64,000 nt of DNA, taken from the NCBI RefSeq assembly GCF_000142905.1, contig NW_013657655.1:172981-236980 (forward strand), given 5' to 3'. How positions within the stretch are numbered: the first letter of the stretch is position 1; each line of letters opens with the position of its first letter. The DNA comes from Thecamonas trahens ATCC 50062 (lineage: Eukaryota; Apusozoa; Apusomonadida; Apusomonadidae). The position numbers and the translations under genes are program-made. Below, one piece after another: positions 1 to 12,835 of the stretch. Below the pieces are notes generated by a model, which was given only the letters and a program-made list of their open reading frames with translations, did not search any database and was not told where the DNA came from.

Positions 1-1830
1 GGGTGCTTCCGATGCTCGGCCTGCGCATGTACGCTCAGCCTGGCCAACCACTACTCGGTCCGCAACAGCGACGGTGATAAGATCCCTTATTGCAGAGTCC
101 ATCGGCCGGATGCATCAGTGGCGCTGACTGCTGGAGGTGTGAGACGCGACAATCAGGCACAGAAGCCCAGTAGATCGCATGCTGCTTTCGCCGGCCTCGC
201 CGCGCCCAAGCCTGAGCAGCTCTGCCCTGTCTGCAACAAGGCCGTCTACCCGGTCGATCGCATCCGGGCTCTGCGCACCAACTTTCACACCGGCTGCTTT
301 CGCTGCGTCAGCTGCACAACAGTGCTCAACATCAAGAACTTCCAGTCGTACGAGGGGGTGCTCTACTGTGCTGCCCATCTCCCGCGCGTCCGCCAGGGGC
401 TCGGCCGCGCTTCACCGGCTGCTTCGTCCATCGGCTATCGTGGCGGTCCGCCCCAGCCTACGCCCGAGCTGGCGCCCGAGCCCGTGTCCGAGCCCAAACC
501 CGAGCCCAGGCCCGAGCCCAAGCCCGAGTCCGAGCCCAAACCCGAGCTCGAGCCTGAGCCCGAGCCCGAGCCCAAGCCCGATCCCGAGTCAGAGCCAGAG
601 ACAGACGATGACTCGGGCCTCTCGCCTTTGCCGCTGGCGCTGTCATCGGCTTCATCGTCCCCGCCGGACTCACCGCGGCCACCACCGTCTGCTCTTAACC
701 ACTCTCGTGTGAAGCAGGCCGGGTTCATTGGCATCGCCACCGCCGTGGAAGCCTGGACCGCCGAGGATTCCGACGAGCTGAGCTTCAAGGCAGGCGACAC
801 GCTACTCGTCACGTTTGAGGACGGCGATTCGTGGTGGTCAGGCGTAGTCTCATCGCACGACACCGAGGCCGACGCTGCAGCTCTTGGCGAGGCCCTCCTC
901 TTCCCGCTCTCACATGTCGAGATCGTGGCCATGTTCTCGGATGCGCCCGATGCGTCACCGGGCGGAGTGGACGGCGCTATCGGCCTCTGTGAAGTCCTGT
1001 ACGACTACGAGGCAGCCGAAGACGGGGAGCTATCCCTTCAGCAGGGTCAGGTCATCCACGTGGTCTCGTTTGACAACTCCGAGTGGTGGACCGGGGTGGA
1101 GGCCAGCTCGGGCTCGCGCGGCATGTTCCCCTCGCTCCACGTCAAGCTACTGGAGGCGACGACTGATGAGAGGCCGGCGACCGCGCCGCGCCGCGAGCGG
1201 CCACCTCTCGGTGACCTCGCCCACGAAGAGACGGTGGGCGAAGGCTGGGTTGTCACTCCGTGGATCGAGGAGGAGGACAGCGAGCTCGGGCTTCAGGTAG
1301 GCGACTACGTGCTCGTCGTCGAGTTTGACAATGACGAGTGGTGGACCGCCATCAATGTCCGCACCATGGATGCCGGCCTCGCGCCCGCCATGTGCATCGA
1401 GCTGGTCGAGAGCCCAGCCTCTTCCGCAAGCTTCGGTAAGCAGGTTCGGGTCCTCTTTGACCGCGCCGCAGTCGACGACGACGAGCTCTCGATCAGCACC
1501 GGCGACATCATTCACGTCCTCGACGAGACCTCCGACTCGTGGTGGTCAGGGGAACTGCGCGGGCGCGAGGGCCTTTTTCCGCTCACACACGTCGAGACCA
1601 TCGACATCGCTAGTCTTCCGCGTTGCAAGGCTACTGCCGACTATGCTGCAGAAGCCAGCGACGAGCTCTCGTTCAGTGTCGGTGACGAGCTAGTCATCTA
1701 CTCGCGGGACAACGAAGATTGGAGCACCGCTGGCCTTGGTGCCGCATTGGCCTCGTTCCCAATATGCATCTCGACCACGAGCCTGCTCTCGAGGCATGAT
1801 GCACCTTACTGGCTCCGCGCCGCGAGATAG
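1..1830 (+). CDS. LIM and multi-SH3 domain adaptor protein, 5' partial
   Basis: The reading frame is open from the first base, so the gene starts left of the window. Residues 1-37 are the second half of a LIM domain, with the pattern CFRCSAC then C..H. A complete LIM domain follows at about residues 73-130 (LCPVCNK to CAAH). Next is a low-complexity stretch of Pro-Glu-Pro-Lys repeats (about 155-200). Five SH3-type units follow at roughly 240-310, 328-385, 414-472, 479-535 and 540-597; four keep the WW dipeptide (for example DSWWSG, SEWWTG) and the last has a single W. No enzyme domain is visible. LIM plus SH3 proteins are usually cytoskeletal or adhesion scaffolds (family knowledge); the specific partners cannot be inferred. 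The stop is TAG at 1828-1830 and lies inside the tail of the opposite-strand ankyrin gene. Confidence 0.88.
   Translation, partial: GCFRCSACACTLSLANHYSVRNSDGDKIPYCRVHRPDASVALTAGGVRRDNQAQKPSRSHAAFAGLAAPKPEQLCPVCNKAVYPVDRIRALRTNFHTGCFRCVSCTTVLNIKNFQSYEGVLYCAAHLPRVRQGLGRASPAASSIGYRGGPPQPTPELAPEPVSEPKPEPRPEPKPESEPKPELEPEPEPEPKPDPESEPETDDDSGLSPLPLALSSASSSPPDSPRPPPSALNHSRVKQAGFIGIATAVEAWTAEDSDELSFKAGDTLLVTFEDGDSWWSGVVSSHDTEADAAALGEALLFPLSHVEIVAMFSDAPDASPGGVDGAIGLCEVLYDYEAAEDGELSLQQGQVIHVVSFDNSEWWTGVEASSGSRGMFPSLHVKLLEATTDERPATAPRRERPPLGDLAHEETVGEGWVVTPWIEEEDSELGLQVGDYVLVVEFDNDEWWTAINVRTMDAGLAPAMCIELVESPASSASFGKQVRVLFDRAAVDDDELSISTGDIIHVLDETSDSWWSGELRGREGLFPLTHVETIDIASLPRCKATADYAAEASDELSFSVGDELVIYSRDNEDWSTAGLGAALASFPICISTTSLLSRHDAPYWLRAAR
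460..600 (+). repeat. Pro-Glu-Pro-Lys hexanucleotide repeat
   Basis: Degenerate repeats of a cccgag-type hexamer encode alternating PEP, PKP and SEP units between the LIM and SH3 parts of the adaptor. This is a flexible linker and a likely site of length variation. Confidence 0.8.
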
Positions 1831-2501
1831 CCGCGCACCATGGCTTGGTCGGTGAGGTCGACCGGTGTCGCACCGTCGTCATCGACCGCCGCCACATCGA
1901 ATCCAGCTTCCACAAGCAGCGAGGTGCAGTAAAAGTCGTCGCTGGCCGTAGCCAAATGCAGCAGCGTCCGTCCACCGCCCACCCGGTGCTGCATCAGCTC
2001 GTCGACGCCGCCCTCGCTCGCGCCCGCTTCCTTCAGCAACGAGTGCAGCAGCGTAGCATCCGACGCCCGGACCGCAGCCTCGACCTTGCGCGAAAGGCAA
2101 CCAATCGGCAGTGTGGCGTCTTCGACAGCAGTCTCCGCAGGAACGCTGGGCGCTGCATTCGCAGGCGCGGCCACTGCGCAAGCCGCTGCGCCTGAGTTCG
2201 CCCCACTGAGCATCCGTAGCTGACCGGAGAGCGGAGGCGGAGCCACCTTCCATGCCACCACCCCCAACGTGTTGATCACATGCGGATCGCACCCTGCGCC
2301 CAGCACCACCATGGCTGTGGCCAGCGATCCCGACCGAGCCGCAGCATGCAGCAGAGTACCGCCATCAGCGTCGCGCATGCTGGCCACGCCTGCCTTGCCA
2401 ACCTCCGCCGTCATGTGAACAAGGCTCTCAGCCAGGCGCTCGGCCTCTCCGCTCATAGCCAATGCAAACAGCTCGTCCGACGTAGTCTCACTGTGCGCCA
2501 T
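1806..2501 (-). CDS. Ankyrin-repeat protein
   Basis: A 231-residue protein. The ATG at 2501 is chosen because the frame upstream of it is Pro-rich leader sequence. Ankyrin-like segments occur at about residues 45-75 ([13 protein letters not shown]) and 174-220 ([11 protein letters not shown], then [11 protein letters not shown]). They are separated by an Ala/Pro-rich linker. Ankyrin repeats mediate protein-protein contacts; no catalytic domain is present and the partner is unknown. The TAA stop (1806-1808) lies within the coding sequence of the convergent LIM/SH3 gene, giving a 25-bp overlap of coding 3' ends. The 5' end faces the giant phosphatase gene across a 307-bp divergent intergenic region. 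Confidence 0.72.
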   Translation of the reverse strand: MAHSETTSDELFALAMSGEAERLAESLVHMTAEVGKAGVASMRDADGGTLLHAAARSGSLATAMVVLGAGCDPHVINTLGVVAWKVAPPPLSGQLRMLSGANSGAAACAVAAPANAAPSVPAETAVEDATLPIGCLSRKVEAAVRASDATLLHSLLKEAGASEGGVDELMQHRVGGGRTLLHLATASDDFYCTSLLVEAGFDVAAVDDDGATPVDLTDQAMVRGYLAARSQ

Positions 2502-2808
2502 GCTATTGTTGAGCGAGGAGGAGGGGTGTGCAGGGCGTGGGACGGGGCAGGGGGTTGTGAGGAAGGTGAGGGCGGCCTTGGCGCTGATCACGCTGCCGTT
2601 GATCAAGCCTCTGATCGATCAACCCCCCCTGCGCTCCCGGCTCCCCGCCGCCCCCCCCCCCGCCCCCCCCTCCCTGTCCTTAGTAACCCACTTCACCCCA
2701 CGCCCCCTCCCCCCTTACACACACACACCGGCCCACCCTACCCTCACGCCACTACCAACACTCCGTGGTCACCCACCCTCTTCACATCCAGCTCGCTGCA
2801 GGCCCGCC
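2502..2808. promoter_or_regulatory. Divergent intergenic region between the ankyrin gene and the giant phosphatase gene
   Basis: This 307-bp region separates two divergent start codons. It holds two TGATCA hexamers (2585 and 2600) and two further GATC sites (2613 and 2617). A long C-rich, G-poor tract with a short CA run (about 2630-2745) leads into the ATG at 2809. A shared promoter is inferred from position only. Confidence 0.4.
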
Positions 2809-5800
2809 ATGCCAGGAGCCCCGCCGCCGTTCGCGCGCCAGGCTTGGGCCACCGAGACGTCAGAGTTGGGCGACTCGCTGGGCGACACGCTGGGCGACAC
2901 GCTGGACGACACGTTGGACGACACGTTAGGTGACGTGCATGAGGGTTCACCGGAGTATTCCCAACCAGCTATAGGAGAAAGCTCACAGAGCCTGGACTCT
3001 GGCTCAGAGTCGGACTTGGGCGGCTTACCGCTCGCCGACCTCGCACCGCTACCGCCCATTCTGCCGCCGCTGCCGCCCTCGCTGGGCTCAGAGGCAAACA
3101 CGACAGAACAGGCTGGTGGCGATGAAGGTACACTCGTTGACTCGACTCATGTCTCGTCGTTTGGCCATCTGCCCTCGTGGGGTTCGCGGGTCTCGCTCAG
3201 GTTTGCCACCCGCGCCCGCGATGACGACGACGAGCTGCGCCCGCGCGGACCGCCGTACTTTGTCCACCCGAGCAAAGTCTTCTGGCTCCTTGTGGCCTAT
3301 CTTCAGCTGTTTGTTCTCTCCACCTCGGTCTCGTCGCCGCTCACCTCGGGTGTCCGCGGCATCGGCGCAGCTCTCGGCTCGGTCGTCCTGCTCCTCGCTC
3401 CATGGCCGTTTTCCGACTCACCCACGGTGATGGGCGGCGAGCCGACAGGTTGGTCGGTCTTGCTCTCAACAGCACCGCTTGACGTTGACTTGGCTAGCGC
3501 GCCGCTGGCTGGGCTTGTCACCGGCGTCTTGGTCTGCGGGCTAGCTGCAGGCTGCGCTGGGGCGATCTGGCTGGCAACCGGCCGCGGCTCGCTGGTCTCT
3601 GCTGGCGGGCACCATTTGCGGGCGCTCGTTTGGTGGGTCTGCGTCGGGCTTGTCGGCCCTAGCGTTGCCGCTCTCGCCTCTGGCCGTGGCACTCTACTGG
3701 AGATTGCGGCGGCGTGGGTCTGCCTCTGCTGGCTGGTAGCTGTCGTGCTTCTCCAGTCGGGCGTTGTGCTTGTCCTCCCGCAACGATTCACCAACGGCTA
3801 CCTGCTTGCACACTGCAAGACATGGGCAACACTCCGGGTTGACCTCGACGTGCTCAACACCGAGTCGCTCTACTTTGTACTCTTCTGGCAGCTCGCTGGC
3901 TGCTGCCGGGGATTGGCGCCGGACTCGCCACTTCGCGCGACGAGGCCAAGCTCTTCATGTACATCTGGCTCGCCTTTGAGGTGGCATTCATGGCAGTGCT
4001 TGTAGTCAAGCGGCCGTACCGGTCTACGCTCTTCCTGCACATGAACCTATGGATCGGCGTTGCAACGGCGCTCCAGCTCTGCATCGCCATCCCGTTGGCG
4101 AACTCGTCGACTGCCGTCGGCGCCGAGCCGCCAATCCGGCATATCCTTGTGGCCTGGCTCTCAGTGGCGATTCTGGCGCTGACGTCATCTTGCTTGCTAG
4201 GCTACATGCTGTCGTCCAGCGTGGCACTTGCTTTGGAGCGCAAGACAGCCGTGCTTGCCAACGACGAACCGCTGTTCTGGGCTGCTGCCGGCTCGGGCGA
4301 GACCAAGATTCTGCTACAGGCTGCCAAGTTGACAGCCGCTCGTGCCGCGGCTGCGTCTAAGGCTCGCAAGGCTGCTGGTGCCGAGGTATTTTCTTTTGAC
4401 AAACTGGAGGGCCTGGTCGGTGCCCACGATGGGGTCCGTGACGGGCTCCGCGAGTTGGCAATGGCTCTGCAGGTCAATGACTCGGACGGCGTGAGTGCAG
4501 GGGCAGCCAAGGCGCTTGCCGATGCCAAGGCTCTCGACGCGTCGCTGGCCCAAGCCGAGTCTGCGCTCCGCGAGCCGTTCTCATCGCAGCTTGCAGAGCG
4601 GCGGGCGCAGCTGGCGCGGGCGGTTGAGAGTCTTCAGCACGCCCTGGCCGAGTATCTGGCGGCACCTGAGTCGGAAGAGGCGCGCGCCAAGCTGGGCGAC
4701 GCCTGCACGCTTGTGACGAGCATGGTCAACGCGGCCATGGATGCAGCCTCGGCAGGGCTCTTCACCTCGTTGCTCGAGGAGGACCTGCCAGCGGCGACGC
4801 AGGATGCCAACGTCCAGCTGCACAACGCAATTATTTCTGCGACGACGGCGACCGACGCCGGCGACATGGCCAGTCTCGCCCGCAACGTGGCCGAGGTTGT
4901 GGAGGCAACGTCGACGCTGGTTGAGGCGGTGTCGTCAGCGCTCAACACCGGCGAGCTTGGCGCCGCCACACGGTCGCAGCTGGTAGCTGTCCGCTCCAAG
5001 CTCATTGCCGCACGCGATGCTGTCTCACAAGCGTTTAACGTCTATGCCGCCAACCCCGATTCGGAGAGAGACCGCGACGCCATGCTCGCTGCGCTACAGG
5101 CCGCAGAGCGTGTGCGGGCGCTGGCGGTGATGGATCTCTCAGCGGCGGCACAGGCTGCACAGGCTGGAAACACCACCATCGACCGCGGTGGGCTCATCTT
5201 TGGCAGCCAGTCACAGGTTGGTCTGGCCGAGGCGGGCACGCCGCGGGCGTTGCCGGCGGCAGCGGGCTCGTCGGCCGCGCTGGCTCTGACGTCACCGCTT
5301 CTGGACGCGGCGTCGACGCTAGTGCTCCGAGCGCATGAGCTGCTCTCGGCAAACGTCAACGAGTATGCACCAACGCTGGAGCAGGGCAAGGCGCTACTGG
5401 GCGCGGCGCGGATGTTTTTGGCTGCTATGGCGCGCCTGGCCGGCGAGACGCCTGTAGACAAGCACCGGGCCGAGTTGGCCAGCCTGCATCGCCAGCTTGA
5501 AGGCGTGCTCGACAAGTTTGGCAAGTGGCTGGTGGCATATGAAGCCGATCCAGTCGACGCCACTGTCCGAGCTGAGCTCGTGCCGCGAGCGGCGGCGATT
5601 ATCGCTTGCTCGTACTCGGCGCGGCAGTTGTGCCAGAGCGTGACGCTCGCCCTGCTTGGCCACGACGTCTCGGTGTGCGCTATGGCGCTCGACACCGCCA
5701 TCCACAACGTGTCTGGCGCCCTTTCGGGCGCTGTGTCGAGCGCGTCCTCCGACGCCGCACCGGGATCGTTGGCCTTTGGCACCCCTGCAGACGTGCTCGG

Positions 5801-8800
5801 GCTCAACGCGCTATGTGTTGATCTTGTGGCACAGGCCGAGGACTTTGACAGCCACGCGCAGGAGCTTGAGCGCGCGCTCCCCAACCCTGCACTGCTGCAG
5901 GTGGTGTACCAGGCGCGCGCGTCGTTCATGTCGGCGTTTGTGGCGGTCGCTACTGGGCTTGACCAACTGCGACGCGAGGTCGGCGAGGGCTCGGCGTCGG
6001 CGGCGCCGATTGTGACTGTGGTCTCGCCGCGCGACGGCTCTCCGGTTGCTTCGCTAACTCGAAACCTGTACGAGCTCCAACTCGCCCGCGACCGGCTTTT
6101 GCTCAGCCTCTCCGACGTCTACCGACCGGTCCTTGACACTGGCTTCTCGCTTGCCGACGCCGAGCTCACCGACTCGCTGACGTTGCTGCGGCAGGCGCTT
6201 GCGCCGATGCTCCCGGTCTCGATGTCTGGCGGTGGCAAGCCGAGCAGAGCTGCGGCCAGTCAGGGCGACCAGGGGCAGAGCGGCGAGTCGACAGAGTCGG
6301 CGGTATCGCTAGCGCGGCCGACGTTTGTGGCGGTGGCACGGCTTCGTGGCGTGACCCGCAACCTGCAGTCGACAACCAACGACGAGGTCATTGTGGGCCA
6401 GCTCGACGCCGGACGGCGCGAGCTCGAGTTCTCGACCGACACACTTGGTGGGGTTCTGGAGCGGACTCCTGCGCCGCCGCTCACTGGTGTCGACGCGTCG
6501 ACCATTCTGAGCGACCGCGATCAGCGCGACGTGACGGCTGCCCTCGACGGGGTGGCTGCAGCGCGGGTGGCGCTCTTTGCCATCGGTTTCAAGGTCGAGG
6601 CGTCGTATCTGGCGGCCGAAGCCGAGGCGCGGGCCAAGTCGCTTCAGAGTGCACTCGCTGCTGCTACCGACGTCTCGCTCACGGATGTGGAGGCGTTTGT
6701 GGTGGCCGAGCAGTCAGTGGAGGAGGCGAACGAGCTGTTCTCCGACGCACTGCAGAGCCTTGCCCATCGGCGGACCGACTCGAGCATGCGCGAGGTGCTG
6801 GCTGCGGCTGAGCTTGTTGACGACGGCGTTGCCGAGCTCCACGAGCTGAGAGTGAGATACTGCAACGACCCGGTGCTTGGCGAGCACGAGCTGAGCGAGC
6901 CACTGCGACAGCTGCTGGTACGGATCGAGGGCGATGTCGAGCTGCTGCTGAGCAAGGTGGTGGCGTACAACGACGAGGCGCTGCGGCAGCTGGCGGAGCT
7001 GCTGGAGGCGACATCGGGCCAATCCGTCTCGCTCAACGCTTCGTTTGCGCGGGCCAACTTTGCAGATGTGCGCAAGACGGTGGCACTTTCGCAGGACTTG
7101 TTGCGAACCATCAAGGTGTTGGAGAGCATGCTGCAGTCTGCGCTGTCGTCGCTCGCGCTCCCTGCGCTACGGGATGTGCTGAACGGGCTTGCCAACGAGG
7201 TCGCCTTTACCAAGGCCTCGATCAACCAAGGGGTGGCGGCGTACGAAGCCAACCCGACCGACTCGGGGGCACGGGCGACGCTGCGTGCGGCGCAGGCCTC
7301 GCTCTCGGGTATCCGGCGGTCAGTGCTGGAGGTGACCGCTGTAGCCGCGGTTTTGGTTGACCTGACTCGTGAGACCGGGACGGCGTCCAAGCTGGCATCG
7401 TCGTTGGACTCTGCGCCGCGGCGCAAGTTCTTCTCGGCAGTTGTTGGGGTGGGCAAGGTCTCTGTCGACCACATCGAGATCGCGGGCATCATGGGCTTTT
7501 CGTCAAAGCGGCTGGCGTTGGCGTCACCGACGCTGCGTGCGTCCTCGGGTGCGTCACCGCGTTCTGTGGTCAAGACGACCGCGTCAGCCATTTCGCGGCT
7601 GCGAAGCACGGCCCGTGGCGTGGCCAAGTCGGACACGTACTCGGCTGAGGACCAGGACCTTGTCGAGGCGGCTAAAGCGCTGTCGTCGGCCATGCGTGGG
7701 CTCACAGGTGCATACAAGGCCTTCACTACTGCTGTGGATGCCAAGTACAACGGGCCCACCACCGGACGGCCTGCGACGACCAGCCGCTCCGGCGAGACTG
7801 CTGCCGCCGGTTCGGGTGACGAGCAGGTGACAGATGCGCTTACGATGTCGACACAGAAGCTCATTGATGCCGGGCTGGCAATGGTCGAGGCAATGAGCGG
7901 CGTGACGGCGATGCACGCCGGTGACTCGGCGGGCTCGGCCACGATTGCGGCGCTGATGGTGTCGCAGCAGCCAGTACTGGCGCCCAAGGCGGCCGAGACG
8001 CGGACGCTTCTGGAGCGGGTGGTGGTGCATGTCCGCAAATGTGCAGAGCTTGCGAAGCGGCTGCGGAAGAGCAACCAGGTCGAGTCGTTCAAGGCGTGGG
8101 CCGCAGTGGCGATGGATGCCGGCGGCGATCTTGCGGGGTGCTGACGAGGTTGCCGGCAGGTACAACCTCAAGTTTTTCAGGGAGTACGGGAGCAAGTGTG
8201 CTAGCGGACTCCGTGAGGCTGCCAGCAACCTGGAGGGTGTACTGGCGTCGTCTGGCAAACCGCCGCTCATCGGCGGAGTGGTGAAGCGGCTCCTGAACGC
8301 GCTGGGCGCACTGGGCGCGGCTGCTGTTGATGCGCACTACTTTGTGGCGCAAGCCGGTGTGGTGGTCGACATGGCGCATCTGGGCGTTGTGGCATCGTCG
8401 TCTCGGTACCTTGAGGGTGTGTCGCAAGCACGGTCGGCGCTGTTTGAGGGAGTGGCCACCGCGGCAAAGAAAACGGCGTCGACGGTGATGCTTGCACCGT
8501 CGTCAACGGTGACGGCAGCCGAGGCCAAGTCGCTGGGTGCCGACGTTGCGCGAGCACGATCGCAGCTGTCGCTGGCAATGCGGACGCTGACAAGGATCCT
8601 GACGTCGGCAAATGAGCGGGCGAGTGTCGAGGCGCATGCGTCGCGGGCATCGGCGGGCCTGCGTGACCTTGCCAACGAGGCTGTCAAGCACGGCAACAAC
8701 CTCCGCACGCTCCGAGCCCTACCGTTTGGCAACTTGCCGGCATCATTGGAAGCGGATGCGTCGCCGCTGGCGGTGGGCCTTGCCGAGAATGAGTCTGCCC

Positions 8801-11800
8801 TCGGTGAAGCATCGCGGCGTGCGACAGCCGAGGTAACGCGGCTGCTGCAGGACCAGCGCGAGGTGGTGCAGCGTGCGGCGAACGAGGGCGTGCATTCGAT
8901 TGACGGGCGAAGCGGCGCACTTGACGAGGGCCTCTCGCCGCGAACCGCGCTGGGTGCGGCATTTGCCGAAATGAGGTCTGCTGGCGGGTCAAACGACATG
9001 TCGTCGCTGGCCGAGCTGCTGTACGAGGGTCTTGTGGAGGGCGAGATGGAGCTGAGCGAGGCGTTGGAGCGGATGAGCGACTTTGACAACATGCATGCGG
9101 TGGCACTTGCAGGCGTTGACGCGATGGACGCCACAAGCTCGGTGCTCAACGTCATGCGGCGGCTGGTGCTCTTTGCCTTTGATCCGATGGTGCTCGACGA
9201 CCTCGGCGATGCACAGAGCTCGCTCGACACTGCGTTTGCAGCGTTTTCGAGTTCGCTTGCAGCTGTTCGCGAGTCGCCAAACGACCGATCACTCATTCCA
9301 AAGCTTCGGCGGACGATGAACGGGTTGGCCGACGCCAAGGACGTCGTGATGATGGTGGCGTCGCTGCCGGCCAACATTGCCGACATTGTGCGCGGATCTG
9401 CTCTCGCGTCGGCGCTAGCGGGCGGGGCGCTCTTGACCGAGGCAAAGCGGTCGGTGTTTGTCACGCTTGCGGAGCTGGCCAATGGCATATCGCATCTGCT
9501 GCGGTCGCTGGACGCGCCGAACGAGCGGTTCACAAACCGGGCACGGCGGCTTCTTGCGCTCAACGACAACCTGCTGGTGCGGGTCCAAGCAGTGGACGCC
9601 GAGGAGCACGCGTTGCTCGAGGCACGGCGAAAGCGGCGCGAACACGCGCTACAGGTGGCGGCGGACGCCGGGTTTGACAAAGACTTGTCGGGCGTGACGG
9701 CCCACGCAAGCGCTGGCGAGTTGATGAGCGAGTCAATGGTGGAAATGGCCGCGGCCGAGCTAGGGACCGACGAGGCGAGCGGTCATCGGCTGCTTGCCCC
9801 GCTGATTGTTTCGGTGTTTGAACACGCACGGGCTGTGGTGGTCGAGGCGCAGGCGGCGCAGGCGGCATCGAGCGATGCGGACGACGCGTTTGATGTGCTC
9901 AACCAGCACGGGTACAACTTTACTCGTGCGATTCGGACGATGGCGTCATTGACGACAGCCACAGGACCGACAGCTGGCTCGGATGCTGAGTCGCGGACGA
10001 TGGCGCGAGCGCTGGCGGATGCGTACCGGCGGATCGAGGCGGCACTCCCGCGGCTTCGCGCCGACGGCAAGGCAACGACTGAGACCAAGACTGCGGCGTA
10101 CGACTGTCTGGATGCGCTTCGGAGCGTGCGGCACATTGTTGGTGAGCTCACCGAGTCGACGGAGAACGGGGTGTTGGCAACACGGTTGGCTGGCTCACTC
10201 GGGGACATTGACTCGGCGACGCGACAAGTTGAGCTTGCGGTGAAGAATGCACAGTATGCGCCATCGTCGCGTAAGGTTCACTCGCTGCTGGATCTTGCGG
10301 CCGACGCTGCATGCGATGCAGCTGATGCGGCGATTCCGCTGGGTGTTTGCGCCGCGGCGCACGCCGAGATGGAGCTAGCCATTCTCTCTCTGACCGAGGC
10401 GGCGTCGGCGGCGACGTCGCGGCCGCTGGCAGGCTTCCTCGAGGAGGTTCGCGCGCTGGCCAAGTGCGGCGCAGGCCTGATGGTGTCGGCGACGAGCGGA
10501 ATCGAAGGCACGCTTGGCAACGAGCTGCGGCGGCTGGATGAGGGCTTGGCACGGCTGGACGAGTATCAAGTGGCGCTTGAGCGCGATCGTGTAGCTCGGC
10601 AAGAGGCCGAACAGGCGTCTGCGCTCTCGCGGCATGTGCATGCCGCTGTGGGTGAGCTCATTCGCGTGGCCCATGGGGTAGTCGCGGCGCCACGAGAGTT
10701 GGATGTGGCGCTTGCGCTGGAGAGCCAGGTGGTGCGGTTTGTGGGCGAGGTTGACTCTGTGGTGCACGTGACGTCGGAATGGGACGACGCGGCGGGCTCC
10801 CGGTCTGTGGTGGGTGTGGGTGTGGGTGGCGGCGGGCGGCATGCGGCGGTGCCGGGCTCGCGGATCAACACAGGCGGACAGGCGAGCGGGCGTGACGGCG
10901 GTGACGACGATGATTTCGAGGTGCTCGCGTGGCCGGACGAGGTCGCCAAGGAGCTCTCGGATCTGCTGGACGACCTCGAGGTCGGGTGTGAGCAGATCTT
11001 GCACGGAGTCCGCAGCCGGCAGCCTGCAAGGGCGCGGGCTGGGTGCGGAGGCGTGGAGGAGACCGGAACAGAGCTGGAGTCACTTCTGCACTCGATGGAG
11101 GAGCTGGCTGACGACATTGTGGTCAAGGACCGGCTGTTTATGGCGCGCAAACGAACGGCGGACGGGCTTGACCGGCTGGCACTTGCGCGCAAGTACTATG
11201 CGCAGCAGGTGGATAGCCAGTCGCGGCGGCGGCTGTTTGACGCAGCCAAGTCGATGCTGCTTGCGCGGCGGTACGCGCTAGAGGCGACGTCGCGCAAGCC
11301 GCGGCTCCGGCTGCCAGCAAAGTACAACGTGGGACGACAGGACGGACGGGCAGGACGGTCGTCTCGGAAACGTCGGCGACTTCCGGCCCCGCCTCGGTCA
11401 GTTGGCCCGACAGCGAGTGCTGGGCTGCGTCCGTACTCGCCGTGGGAGTCCTCGCGTGAACAGTCGCGAGCGCGGAGGACGAGCCCTCGGCGGGTGCGAC
11501 AGCCTGCGCAACTCGGGGAGAGCGAGGCTGTACGCGAGGCGCGCGAGACACTCGAGAAGTACGAGCAGCGCATCAAGGAGGAGCGCGCGGCTGCGCGTGC
11601 GACAAGGAAACGGCTACGGGAGAGCCGGGCGACCGGTGTGTGCAGTAGTGAGAGCGAGAGCGGCAGCAGCGACGTGTACGTGCAGCACAACGGCGAGCAG
11701 GACCGGGTTGGACGAAGCGTTGGTCGCGAGCGGCAGCGGCAGGGTACCGGCCGGCGACGCGGCGAGCGGCGGGTCTCCTGGCAGCGCGGGCAGCCGAAGA

Positions 11801-12745
11801 GTGGCCGTGGCAAGCTGCTGGCAGATCTGGAAGCGCTGCCGCCGATTGCGCAGCGACCCGAGGGCCCGGGAGCGCTTGATGAGTCAACTGGGCTGCGCAG
11901 TCTGCGGATGGCGTCAGTTTCTGTGGGCACGCTACACAAGCTGAAGGACTTTAGGGATGTGTTTACCGAGGTGACGACGGAGTTGTTCCTCGGCGGAGTC
12001 GGGTGCGCACAGGATGAAGAGCTGCTCCGCAAACACTCGATCAGCCACATTATCAACGTGGCCGGAGGGGTGGCGCCCAACTTTTCCCGGACCAGTTTGT
12101 GTACAAGCGAATTTCGCTGCAGAACACGCCGTCGGAAGACATCTACTCGCTGCTGTACGACGTGGTGGAATTTATCCAGGACGCAGTGGAGAGCGGCGGG
12201 CGAGTGTTTGTGCACTGCATGCAGGGCTCGTCGCGATCGGCATCGCTGGTGCTGGCGTACCTGATGTGGCGCGACGCACTGTCGTACGACGACGCATATC
12301 GGTATGTGCGTTATCTGCGGGCAGTGTGCTCGCCGAATCCCGGGTTCGAGGCGCAGCTGCGCGAGTGGGCGAACCACATGCTGATGGGCGGCGAGCGCGG
12401 TGGGGTGCAGCTTGCGGCGCACGAGCGCAACCGACTGTACTCGATCATGCCACACAACCGAACGACCGGAGTGTGATTGTGGGCAAGGTGGTGAAGCACG
12501 AGCTGATGCGGTCGTCGATGGGGCCGCGCAACTGCTTTGTCCTTGTGGCACCCGAGGCCGGCGTGGTGTTCCTCTGGCTCGGACTGCGCGTACCGGACCG
12601 GTACGTCCGCAAGGCGCACCATGTTGTGGCGCAGCTGCAACACTACGAGGGCGCGCCGGCTCGAGTCGTCGAGGTCGAGCAGGGCGATGAGAGTCCAGAG
12701 TTCTGGGAGGCTTTGATGGCGAACCAAGAGTCGTATGCTGTGTAA
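2809..12745 (+). CDS. Giant membrane/helical-rod protein with C-terminal dual-specificity phosphatase and gelsolin-like domain
   Basis: About 3,312 residues if four single-base frame breaks are bridged (around 3908-3911, 8135-8138, 12082-12085 and 12458-12459). The start is ATG 2809, after a C-rich leader. An acidic N-terminus with LGDT repeats is followed by about eight hydrophobic segments (nt 3270-4240). Next is a very long Ala/Leu-rich helical region (to about 11300) without a recognised catalytic motif, then a basic Arg-rich linker. A dual-specificity phosphatase (about 11940-12370) has the active-site loop HCMQGSSRSA, so Cys and Arg are intact. The last 90 residues (FVLVAPEAGVVFLWLG to GDESPEFWEAL) resemble a gelsolin repeat. 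Phosphatase plus gelsolin is the plant MKP1 arrangement (family knowledge), but a membrane anchor and rod in front are not part of it. Dephosphorylation of MAP-kinase-type targets at a membrane is inference. Confidence 0.75.
2866..2934 (+). repeat. 12-bp tandem repeat encoding LGDT units
   Basis: Five to six copies of a ctgggcgacacg-like unit encode LGDS/LGDT/LDDT near the N-terminus of the giant protein. Individual copies differ by one or two bases. Confidence 0.75.
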
Positions 12746-12835
12746 ATGCAAGCTATAGTCGCAGTGACGCGATTGGCGGCGGTGGTTTGACCGCTGATCG
12801 ATGATCGCCGTTTGCGGCGGCGAGGAGATGGTGAG

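Noticed and set aside
2500-2808. N-terminal extension of the giant protein upstream of ATG 2809
   Set aside because: The open frame there is a Pro/Thr/His-rich translation of the C- and CA-rich leader seen before many genes, so it is treated as untranslated.
6644-9680. Long minus-strand open frames of 447-482 codons opposite the giant gene
   Set aside because: They are rich in Ser, Arg and Ala with no family resemblance, and mirror the codon bias of the plus-strand helical rod. GC-rich third positions create such shadows.
4240-11300. Assignment of the helical rod to talin or alpha-catenin
   Set aside because: The Ala/Leu-rich helical periodicity is suggestive, but no diagnostic FERM, vinculin-head or I/LWEQ motif was seen, so the name was not used.
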